Assembly (NCBI GenBank): GCA_030847615.1
Contig: JAUMIR010000004.1
Coordinates: 75,175,001-75,239,000, forward strand
Source of the DNA: Gambelia wislizenii
Taxonomy: Eukaryota; Chordata; Lepidosauria; Squamata; Crotaphytidae
Reading direction: 5' to 3'
DNA length: 64,000 nt
The notes below the pieces were generated by a model that was not told the DNA's origin, searched no databases, and saw nothing but the letters and a program-made list of their open reading frames with translations. Position numbers and translations under genes: made by a program. Every line of letters begins with the position of its first letter. The stretch's first letter is position 1. Positions 55,651 through 64,000 of the stretch are shown here, in pieces.

Positions 55651-57694
55651 GGGAGGACATTCTTCTCTCCCCATAATTCCCCCTGAACAATATTACACTA
55701 AAACTGTTTGGTTTGCAAGGCAGCAAGATTTCAAGGCTACACTTATTCATTTATAAGGGAGACTTATTGAAACCTATAGCACTTACTCCTGAGAATATAG
55801 ACACAATTGGGGTGGGGGGGTGGGCTGCAAGTATAGATATACCTCAGTTAACAAAGCTGATGTGTTCCTGGGCATTAATTCTTTAACAGAAAATTTGTTA
55901 CCAGAGGTAGAAATAACACTGAAAGAATAGGGGTAGGTTCATACGCCACATAAAGGAAGAGCAGTTCAGCATGTTTCAGCATGCTTTTTATCCATAACTA
56001 ATGCATGTGAAATTAACAACCAGTGGCTTATCTACACTGTCCACTTAATCCAGGTAAGTGCAGAGTAAGTGGGATGGCACTGTTCTTGCCATGTGGACAA
56101 CTGGATTGGCTGGATCGGACCCGATCCAGCTGTCTAGACACCAACAGAACCCAAAGCCACTCTAGGGTTTCTAGAAAACATCATACTTTTCCCTAGACTT
56201 TGCTTAGTACAGGGCAAAGTCAGGTTAAGGGCTAAAAAACGCACGCCCTGGATGTAGCCGTACATCATGAGACATGCCAGCACCTGGTTCAGGGTGAGTA
56301 TGGAGTTTTTGGCCTGTATAGCCAAGGCTCAGAGCAGATAAACCTTGCACAAGGGGAAAAAACACATGTCGAACCTTCTGGCGACCACTTGAAAGCTTCT
56401 GCCAAAATACCTCCAGGCATGATTTTTTCTTTCTTTCCCCAAACTATACTTTCCTTATTATTTCCATTTTGGTGGTCAAACTTATAGATCTTCCTGTTGC
56501 CTGCAGGAATACGCAACTACAGTAGGATCAACTAGACAACAATCCTTTCCCAGCTAAAGCTTTATAGCATTGTTTACTTCAGATACACTACTGCAACCTC
56601 ATACCAAAAGCCTGTGTTTCCCCAGCCTTCCTTTGTCATCCTCCCAATGCCAATGCTGTTGTGTTTTTTTAAAGCCATCTTCTAGACAGAGGACAAGAAG
56701 GAAAAGGTGGGGCTGGGTGGACATAAAAAGACTTTGTAAAAAAAGTGATCTTCCTTCTGCAATTGCAATTAAAGAATGGTAAACACATCTCAGTTCCTTC
56801 TGTTTCTTTCCCTTCCTTCCTTCCATTAAAAAAAAAGTAGGTAGAAGCTAAACAGTCTCGTGGCTGGGAAAGAACAAGGTGTATTGACAGGAATGTACTT
56901 TGAAAATACATCTTTATTTCTCTATTTGCATAAACTCTTGCCACAGAAAGCTTCCTAGGTTTAACTAAAAATAAACTCAAGGGGGTTTCCAGTGCTAATT
57001 TAGCATGTACAGTTTCTAGCTTAATTTATCTGTTATTGCAAATGGGCAGCTGGTAAGCCATGGAGCACTGACCACTTTTTGATGGTGTGCCCAGTGCCTG
57101 GCTGCTGGAATTCCTGCAAAGAATATGGGGTGAGGTGAATCCCCATTGTGATCCTGCATGGCACATCTGATGGTCTTTAAGGAAAAGTGTGGACTCAGGA
57201 TGCCCTAGCACAGATTAGTCACACCCTTAACTGAAAAGAAACACTGAGTGGAGCACTAGGATTAGGCCCTGTGAAAGACTGGAGTCAGCCTACTCCTGCT
57301 GCAGCAAGAGAGAGAAAATGTCCTACAGTTAACTCCTTGTAATTAAAAAAATTGTCACATTTTCAAATTGCATATTCTAGTTTTAAATGTTGCTAGACCC
57401 ACAAATAAAATACTGAGCATGAGGCATACTGATTGCTACATCAATACAACACCCCAACTGAGATGTCACAACAGCAGTGTAGGGATGTTACATCATACCT
57501 CGCCAACATTAGCCATGCACTGTAGAGGAGGAATGATCAACCTTTGTTTCTTCTTTTTTTATGAGAAGCAAAATGTTCAAGGCTCGATCAGCCTTTTCCA
57601 ACCTGATGTCAAACAGGTGTCCGACACATCTGGAGAGTGCCAGGTTGGGAAACGTTGAGCCTTCTTCCTTTGGAGAGTTATGTACTAGGGACTA
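55651..57694. other. About 2 kb with no gene; one MITE-like patch
   Basis: 56025-56140 (GGCTTATCTACACTGTCCAC, palindromic GGATCGGACCCGATCC, CAGCTGTCTAGACACC) looks like half of a DNA-element terminus. Otherwise nothing supported. Confidence 0.35.
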
Positions 57695-57849
57695 CAGTGG
57701 GACCCCCAGATCCGCTGGAGATTTGTTCGGGGTGGGGGCATGGATACCGAAAACCATAGATAATAGCAAACGCCATTGAAAATAATGGGACTTCTGGTCA
57801 GGGCTGGTTTAAGGAATTTTGGGGCCCCGTGCAATCCTTTATTTTGGGC

Positions 57850-59160
57850 CCCCCATATGTTTATCTCAGGTCAATGTAACCTAACCTATTCACAGTACAG
57901 GATGTTCAGATTACAGTAGGACCCCCCGTATCCATGCATTCATTATCCATGGGACACAAAACAGCACACCTATCATAGAGTCTTCCTAGAAAATGTGTCC
58001 TCCCTAGCCATTTTCTAGGCCCTCCAAGGCAACTCTATGGTAATTTAAACCAGAAGTCCCATTATTTTCAATGGTGTTCACTATTATCCACAGTTTTCAG
58101 AATCCATGCCTGCACAGAACCAATCCCCAGTGGATAAGAGGGGCCTACTGTATTACATAATTTGCTACCAATAATTTAATTTAAAAACTATGTTATAGGC
58201 ACTAACAAAATATTTTTTGTTAATTAGCAATTAATGTAATGGTGTAGATTTCCTCAAAAAAAAAAAAAGTAGACTATAAGCTAAACATGAGTTAGCAGTG
58301 TGATGCAGCAGCAAAAAATGCCAATGCAATTCTAGGCTGCATTAATAGGAGTATAGTGTCTAGATCAAGGGAAGTAATAGTGCCAGTGTATTCTGCTTTG
58401 GTCAGACCTCACCTGGAAGACTGTGTCCAGTTCTGGGCACCACAATTCAGGAAGGGTATTGAGAAGCTGGAATGTGTCCAGAGGAGGGCAACCAAAATGG
58501 TGGGAGGTCTGCAAGCCATTATGCCCTATGAGGAGCAACTTAGGGAACTGGGTATGTTTAGTCTGGAGAAGAGAAGGTTGGGAGGTGACATGAGAGCCAT
58601 GTTTAAATATTTGAAGGGATGTCATACTGAGGATGGAGCAAGCTTGTTTTCTGCTGCTTCAGAGACTAGGACATGGAGCCATGGGTTCAAACTCCAGGAA
58701 AAGAGATTCCACCTAAACATTAGGAAGAAGTTCCTGATGGTAAGAGCTGTTTCTATAGTGGGATACGCTGCCTGGGAGTGTGGTGGAGTCTCCTTCTTCG
58801 GAGGTTTTTAAGAGAGGCTGGATGGCCATTTGTCGTGAGGGCTTTGATTGTGTGTTCTGCAGGGCAGAAGCTGATTGGATGGGATGGCTGTTGGAATCCC
58901 TTCCAGCCCTATGATTCTAGGCTGCATTCAGAGCCTGATAAAGTTACTTTTGGATTACACCTCTCAGAATCCCCCTGCCAGCACCCTTCTCAAGGTCTGG
59001 TTGCATTGTTCCTTTTCCAGCATTCTCTAGCCCAGTGGTCTTTAAACAGAGGCTGGATGGCCATCTGTCAGGGATGCTTTGATTGTGATTTCCTGCATGG
59101 CAGGAGGTTGAACTGGATGGTCCTTGTGGTCTCTTACAACTCTACAATTCTATGATTCTG
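57850..59160 (+). mobile_element. CR1/MITE composite (second copy)
   Basis: Same order as 5633-6958 in the opposite orientation: CTCAGGTCAATGTAACCTAA, a family A MITE (57914-58150, TA flanks), an AT-rich stretch, an A-run, CR1 (about 58268-58920), a 115-bp unknown piece (GCATTCAGAGCCTGATAAAG), then a CR1 tail (59037-59160). The CR1 frame 58356-58811 gives [40 protein letters not shown] and LQEKRFHLNIRKKFL. Confidence 0.8.
57914..58150. mobile_element. Family A MITE inside the composite
   Basis: TA at 57912-57913 and 58151-58152. Reverse orientation relative to 25667: CAGTAGGACCCCCCGTATCC ... GATAAGAGGGGCCTACTG. Confidence 0.87.
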
Positions 59161-59475
59161 TGATATCCTCACAGGGAGTCCACAAAGGCTTGAAGGTTGT
59201 TTGGCCCACCTCCTCCCTGTAGTGGAACAGTCATGTGACAGGAACCAAGGCAAAGGCTGGCTGGCTTGGGCTGTACATTGCCATTCAATCCACTCCAGCC
59301 ACAAACATTCAGGAAGAAGCAAAAGTGCCTCTGAGGGAAAGGTTAATGGATGGTGTAATTGTATGGTTTTAGTTATTAGCTATTATTATTAGGGTTTTAA
59401 ATCTTGAGTTAAGTCTTAGGGCAACAAAAGATATTTAAAGGGGGTCCCTGGTAAAGAAAAAGTTAAGAACCACTG
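59161..59475. mobile_element. hAT-like MITE fragment (one end missing)
   Basis: Aligns in reverse with 49074-49430: ATATCCTCACAGGG, GGAACCAAGGCAAAGGCTGG, CACTCCAGCCACAAAC, then the intact terminus AAGTTAAGAACCACTG at 59460-59475. The other terminus is lost at the CR1 tail junction. Confidence 0.75.
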
Positions 59476-59599
59476 CTTAGCCCAATGGCTCTCACATAGC
59501 ACTAATGGGATACTGGTGTTTTAGTGACAACAATAAAGCCATTGTTCCCAGTAATATTACTCCAACATTTTATTTATATTCTTTATATTCTTCTGTTAA

Positions 59600-59813
59600 A
59601 AGAGCTAGAGTGTTGTAGAAGTTTCAGCATTGCCCTATGACTGTGGAGATCAGGGTTTGAATCCTTACTCAGCCATGAATACCCACTGGCTCACTTTCAG
59701 CAAGTCACACTCTCTCAGCCTCAAAGGAAGTCAAAGGCAGACCCCCTTTGAACAAACCTTGCCTAGAAAATCCCATGATAAATTTTCCTTAGTCAGAAAT
59801 GACTTCAAGGCAC
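59600..59813 (+). mobile_element. Sauria-type SINE
   Basis: AGTGTTGTAGAAGTTTCAGC, B-box GGTTTGAATCC, GCAAGTCACACTCTCTCAGC and AAATGACTTCAAGGCACAAA. The 5' end is eroded. Confidence 0.85.
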
Positions 59814-60200
59814 AAATTCCTTTTGCAGGTTGAACTCAGTTGGCAGCAAGGGGAGGAAGCTGAAGAAGACCAAGGGGGAAAGTGGGGGAGGAAGGGAGAG
59901 AAGGACAGGTTAAAAGCAGCTGGAAAGATGGGCTGGAGGGGATCTATGTGGAAGTTAGGAAAGGGAAGAAAGAAAGAAAGAGAGAGAGAGAGTGACAAAA
60001 AGTCAGAAAGAAGGGAGGCAAAGAAAGAAAGAAGGAAGGGAGAGAGGGGGGGATAAAAAGGAAGGAAGGAAGGAAGGAAGGAAGGAAGGAAGGAAGGAAG
60101 GAGCCTTTTCTGAAGATAGAGCAGGGGAGAACAAGAGATGACCCCCCCTTCCCTCCCCCCCTCTCTCTCACACACAGACACTCACCCCTCTCCAACACGC
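59814..60200. repeat. Family R-like piece and (GGAA)n purine tract
   Basis: 59820-59935 (AACTCAGTTGGCAGCAAGGG, then GGTTAAAAGCAGCTGG) echoes family R (46880-46985). 59965-60104 is GAAA/GGAA-rich, with about eleven perfect GGAA units at 60058-60104. The opposite-strand open frames here are low-complexity artefacts. Confidence 0.7.
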
Positions 60201-60603
60201 ATTTGATGATGATCCTGGAAGGAGGGGGGAGGGAACAACAAACTCCCTCCAGAATCAGCCACCCAAAGAAAGCTCTGTCTTTCTCTTTTGCTTTCTTTCT
60301 AGTTTGGGAGATGCTGGTTGTTTTTTTAAAGCCAGCAGGAGGTTTTTCCAGGAGGAGGGTTAGGTCCAGATGGGGGCCCCTGCCTGTGTGGCTGCCCCCC
60401 GCACCCCGCAGATGCTGATTTGACGGTATGGTTAAGCCAGCCCTGCTTCTGGTTTAAAATACCATAGAGTTGCCTTGGAGGACCTAGAAAATGGCTAGAG
60501 GGGACACATTTTCTAGGAAGACTCTATCCTAGGTGTACTGTTTTATGTCCCGTGGATAATTGAATCAGTGGATAATGAATCAGTGGATATGGGGGTCCTA
60601 CTG

Positions 60604-60760
60604 TACTCACCTTTCCAAACAATTTTAATAAACACCCACCATTTTAAAAATTATTGACATAGCTGATACAGGCAATGGAATTCTGTTGATTCATTACACT
60701 GGTGTAATTACACTAGTGTAGGAAATGGCATCAGGAGAGGAAAGGTTGCAGGTGCAGTGG
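60604..60760. other. No recognisable feature
   Basis: Nothing supported. Confidence 0.4.
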
Positions 60761-60764
60761 CTGA

Positions 60765-61350
60765 GAAGTAAGTGTGTGTGGATGTGCCTTCAAGTTGCCT
60801 GTTGACTTAGAGCAGTGGTTCTTAATCTTTCCTTTACCTGAGGATCCCTTTAAATACCGTATCTTTTGTTGCCATGGACCCACAAGACTTAACTCAAGAT
60901 TTAAAACAACAACAACATAATTACACCACCCATTATACCTTTCCTCAGGGGCCCTGGAGCAGGAGGGAAGACTTTTCTCCTGCTTCTTCCTGCAAGTTTG
61001 TGGCTGGAGCAGATTGAATGGCAATGTGCAGGCCAAGCCAGCCAGCCTTTGCCTTGGCTCCTGTCATGTGGACACTCCACTGCAGGCTGGAGGTGGGCCA
61101 AGCAGCCTTCAAGCCTTTGTGGACCTCCTGCAGACCTCAGGTTAAGAACCACTGACTTAGGGCAACCCTGTGAATTTCAGAGGTTTTTTTTTCAAGACAA
61201 CTCAGAGATGATGTGCTATTGCTTTCATCTGAAATATAGCCTACAGCACCTGGAATTCCTTACCAGTGCCCCCCCCCCCAGTATCTGGTATTCCTTACCA
61301 GCACACACACACACACACACACACACCAGCTTAGCTACCAAGATCAGACA
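60765..61350 (-). mobile_element. 5S-derived SINE split by hAT-like MITE
   Basis: Reverse orientation. The tail GTGCCTTCAAGTTGCCTGTT lies before the insertion (60785-60804). After it come GGGCAACCCTGTGAATTTCA, AAATATAGCCTACAGCACCT, GGAATTCCTTACCAG and finally the 5S start GCTTAGCTACCAAGATCAGA (61330-61349). A C-run, a duplicated GGTATTCCTTACCAG and a (CA)n tract (61303-61326) have expanded the 5S portion. Confidence 0.82.
60813..61154. mobile_element. hAT-like MITE inserted in 5S SINE
   Basis: Flanked by 8-bp ACTTAGAG / ACTTAGGG (60805-60812 and 61155-61162; 7 of 8 match). Termini CAGTGGTTCTTAATCTTT and AGGTTAAGAACCACTG are inverted. The most complete of three family members. 342 bp, no coding sequence of its own. 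Confidence 0.88.
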
Positions 61351-61559
61351 CAATTTTGTGTCCTGGGGATATTTAGGCCATAGAGGAAATAAGGCACTGG
61401 AGAAATAGACTGCTTGGAAGGAAATGGTAGATTTGGTGTATCTTCCCTTGCCACCTCTGTGTGACTCTGGAAAAAGTGCATCCTTTAGCATATTGCGCTG
61501 ATAGGATTTTGGCTTCTGCACACAACTCCTTTGTTGCAACAGCACCATTGCCTCCCGGT

Positions 61560-62035
61560 CTGGTTCTGGGCACAATTCAAAGTGCTGGTTTTGATCTAGA
61601 GAGACCTATATTGCTCTGGCCCAGGTTATATGAAGGATTGTATTCTCCCTTACAAAACTGCTGGTGTTCAAATATCTGCTGGGGAGGCCCTTTTCTCTGT
61701 CCCGCCACCCTCATAGGTACATCTGGTGGGAACATGGGAGAGGGCCTTCTCAGTGGCTGCCCCTAGGCTCTGAAACACCCTACCCAGTAGAGTGGGACTG
61801 ACACCCTCCCTATTTTCTTTCCACAAACTGGTGAAGACCTTCCTGTTTTAATAATTCCTTTGAGGAATTATTCTTTAGGTGAATATGCTATTTGTTGCAC
61901 TGTTGTGTTTTTTATCATTTATATTTTTAACTGGTTTTAATTTAGTTTAATCACTTCTTAATTTTTGGTATTTTGTGAATGTATAAATGTTTTTTAATCT
62001 GTTGTAAGCTGTTTTGAGGTCCCAAACTGAGTTTA
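61560..62035 (+). mobile_element. L2-like LINE 3' end
   Basis: GGGCACAATTCAAAGTGCTG, GGCCCTTTTCTCTGTCCCGC, GAGGGCCTTCTCAGTGGCTG and the UTR GTAAGCTGTTTTGAGGTCCC. 5'-truncated, frame broken. Confidence 0.75.
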
Positions 62036-62039
62036 AAAA

Positions 62040-63330
62040 AAAGGTTAGGAATCGGAGGCACTGCATTGCAGTGGTTCTGCTCCTCCCTCTCGGGTAGATT
62101 CCAGAGGGTGATGCTTGGGGACAGTTGGTCTGCAAGGAAAGAACTTAATTCTGGCATCCCACAAGGCATCATCTTGTCCCCGATGCTATCCAACATATGA
62201 AGCCGCTGGGAGAGCTCATCCAGAGGCATGTGGCGGGGTGTTATCAGTATGCTGATGACACCCAGATATATTTCTCCATGACTCAGTCTTCGGCTCTGAC
62301 TTCAGATGGTGTCTCTTCTCTCAGTGATTGTCTTAGGGCAGCAGTGGACTGGATGAGGAAAAACAAATTGAAGCTGAATCCAGACAAAGAGGAGGTTCTC
62401 ACGGTAGCAGCCCGAACCCAGGTACTAGGATACAACCTCCAGTCCTGGGTGGAGTCACACTCTCCTCCAGGGACTGTGTTCGCAGTTTGGGAGTACCCCT
62501 GGACTCGTCGCTCTGGATGAGAAATCAGGTAAATGCAACAATCAGGAGCACCTGTTTTCAGCTTCGGCTGATCCACCAGCTGTGCCCTTTCCTGGAAATC
62601 GGGGACCATGAGACCGTGGTACATGCTCTGGTAACCTCCCGTCTTGATTTCTGTAATGTACTCTATGTGGGGCTACCCTTGTGCTTGGTCCGGAAATTTC
62701 AACTAGTACAGAATATGACAGCCAGACTGGTCTCAGGTACATCTAGAAGAGACCATATAACACCAATCTTAAGATCACTTCACTGGCTGCCCATTAGTTT
62801 CCAGGCCCAGTACAAGGTGTTGGTTATCACCTTTAAAGCCCTAAATGGTTTGGGTCCAACCTATCTTCAGGACTGCCTCCTTCCATATGATCCTCCCCGT
62901 GCACTCAGGTCCTCTGGGAGGAATCTGCTGCAACCTTTAAAAACTAGGCTCTCATCGACCTCCCAGAGGACCTTTTTGGCTATTGCTCCCAGATTATGGA
63001 ACGACCTGCCGGATGGGATCCGTCACATAAAAAGCTCTTAAGATGGATCTCTTCCAGCTGGCCTTTCCTGAATAGATACCCGGCCATCAGAAGGGGAAAA
63101 AATCTTATTAGTTCAATCCCATCCAGCTTTTTATTGTGTTGTTTTTAGTATTTTTAGTAATTATTAAGTATGTTTTAAATGTTTAATTATTTAATTGTAT
63201 TTTAAGGGGTGGGTGGGATGGAGGGGTTTGTATGTATGTATAATTTAATGCTGTAAGCCCCCCCCCCCCGATTGCATTTTGTAGAGGGGTGGGATACAAA
63301 TAAAATAATAATAATAATAATAATAATAAT
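62040..63330 (+). mobile_element. L2 LINE, RT to 3' end
   Basis: Best L2 copy here: from RT block 4 through the L2-specific C-terminal region to a UTR ending GGGGTGGGATACAAATAAAA and an (AAT)n tail (63304-63330). Frame breaks at about 62195, 62440-62490 and 63040 make it non-functional. 5'-truncated; it abuts the preceding L2 end. Confidence 0.88.
62140..63050 (+). pseudogene. L2 ORF2 reverse transcriptase C-terminal half
   Basis: RT block 4 reads NSGIPQGIILSPMLSNI and is cut by TGA at 62197, because a dinucleotide appears to be missing (ATATGAAG where ATATATGAAG is expected). The next frame resumes MKPLGELI and CYQYADDTQIYFSM, with the catalytic YADD. Then come LRAAVDWMRKNKLKLNPDKE and, after another shift near 62490, LDSSLWMRNQVNATIRSTCF, FCNVLYVGLP, RDHITPILRSLHWLPISFQA, FKALNGLGPTYLQD and APRLWNDLPDGIR. 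These are L2-clade blocks in order. Catalytic residues are present but the protein is interrupted three times. Confidence 0.88.
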
Positions 63331-63407
63331 GCATTTTTTTTCCTCCCAGAAAAGGAATACAGATTTGCTTGTTAGTTTTAATTAATATTACAGGTACAGC
63401 TTACTTA

Positions 63408-64000
63408 GGACTTTATCAGATGGGGCTGTAATCATAGAATTACAGTACCACAAATAGGTTCCCATTATCACACGATGTTGTTGTTCTCCCATGGTCAATG
63501 TGTTCTCCACCCGTTAATTGCTCATCACTTTTCATTGATGGGAAAATCCATGAATAGTCCTCAACATTGTTCTTTTGACAATGTTGATGAGTGTGCAAAA
63601 TCATGTCGCGCTGTAATCACATCCTTTTCCACACTCCCCTTTCCGAACGAGAACACAGGATGCACAGGGCACTCTTTTAATGAACTGTCACCTTTCCTTG
63701 GTATGTTTTTATGTTTGTTTAAGTGTTTATTTGTTAATTTCTTTTGCTATTTATGTGGTTTTGGTGTGTTTAAACAAAGTTGTGTCTTCTCGCGAGAACA
63801 GCTGAAATCTCACCCATACACAATCACGGAAGTACAATCCCGTTCTTAAACTGCTAATGGTTGTGCAATGATTCTGTGGTAGTAGTATCATGCAATTACA
63901 GTGATGTGCAATAATTACTGTGATCATGCCACTATGTTTCCACTTTCCTCAATAGTGGAATTACAGCATTTTTAGACCACAGGAGATTATCAGACGTGGC
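63408..64000 (+). mobile_element. Family H element running to the window edge
   Basis: After TTA (63405-63407) it begins GGACTTTATCAGATGGGGC. The interior shares CATCACTTTTCATTGATGGG with 37415 and 23130. A second left-type terminus GGAGATTATCAGACGTGGC appears at 63982-64000, so either another copy starts there or the family has tandem ends. The right end is outside the window. Confidence 0.6.

Larger units (their letters stand above)
57799..60445. mobile_element. hAT-like DNA element, 2647 bp
   Basis: Perfect 8-bp target duplication CTTCTGGT (57791-57798 and 60446-60453). Termini CAGGGCTGGTTTAAG and (complement of the right end) CAGGGCTGGCTTAACC. 8-bp duplications with CAGGG-type ends are typical of hAT transposons. 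No transposase is recognisable. The interior is mostly other repeats: CR1/MITE composite, hAT-like MITE fragment, SINE, GGAA tract and a CpG-rich end near 60350-60420. Either these inserted later, or it captured them before moving. Confidence 0.85.
57695..60603. mobile_element. Family A MITE split by a 2.65-kb insertion
   Basis: TA at 57693-57694 and 60604-60605. The left half (57695-57798: CAGTGGGACCCCCAGATCCG to GGGACTTCTGGT) and right half (60446-60603: CTTCTGGTTTAAAATACCAT to GGGGGTCCTACTG) join into a normal family A copy once the insertion and one CTTCTGGT are removed. Confidence 0.9.

Noticed and set aside
59789..60198. Overlapping 80-130-codon frames on both strands
   Set aside because: They are translations of GGAA/GAAA and the complementary low-complexity sequence (poly-LPSF type), so not genes.

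Overview
The window looks like non-coding, repeat-rich genomic DNA from a squamate reptile, probably a lizard. The reasons are the combination of CR1 retroposons with ATTCTATG-type tails, a BovB (RTE) element, L2 elements, tRNA-derived Sauria-type SINEs and 5S-rRNA-derived SINEs, plus many short inverted-repeat DNA transposons. No host protein-coding gene, functional rRNA or tRNA gene, or CRISPR array could be supported. Every open reading frame with recognisable protein similarity belongs to a LINE, and the lineage call rests on repeat families recalled from memory, not on a database search.

Layout. 1-5.3 kb: 5S- and tRNA-derived SINEs, an L2-like remnant, and a 580-bp inverted-repeat element inserted into a SINE. 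5.3-7.7 kb: a 1.7-kb repeat (family R) carrying a 1.3-kb CR1/MITE composite that recurs in opposite orientation at 57.85-59.16 kb, and a Tigger-like MITE. 7.7-13.8 kb: mostly unique sequence with a few SINEs and a CR1 tail. 13.8-17.7 kb: the longest CR1 copy (minus strand), with the ORF1 esterase, endonuclease and reverse transcriptase regions, split by a 331-bp almost perfect palindrome. 18-28.5 kb: CR1 and L2 fragments, a putative solo LTR, and two related inverted-repeat element families. 28.5-34.6 kb: old remnants. 34.65-35.64 kb: a young CR1. 36-46.6 kb: foldback MITEs, SINEs and a three-layer MITE nest at 39 kb. 46.6-50.05 kb: family R, then a BovB on the minus strand interrupted by a solo LTR (itself interrupted by a Tigger-like MITE) and by a hAT-like MITE. 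52.8-53.5 kb: a second young CR1, differing from the first at one base in 709. 57.7-60.6 kb: a 2.65-kb hAT-like element inserted in a MITE and itself full of insertions. 60.8-63.3 kb: a split 5S SINE and two L2 copies. 63.4 kb to the end: the start of another inverted-repeat element.

The elements form a datable stack: several insertions have readable target-site duplications (TA, TAA/TTA, 5, 7, 8 and 10 bp), so the order of many events can be read directly. The most notable signals are the CpG-rich 331-bp palindrome with TAA target duplications at 15.2 kb, the near-identical CR1 pair, the shared CR1/MITE composite, the LTR-in-BovB and hAT-in-MITE nests, and short hammerhead-like motifs in a dispersed repeat. 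The two longest stretches in which I see no recognisable element are about 2 kb each (8.35-10.35 and 53.5-55.5 kb).
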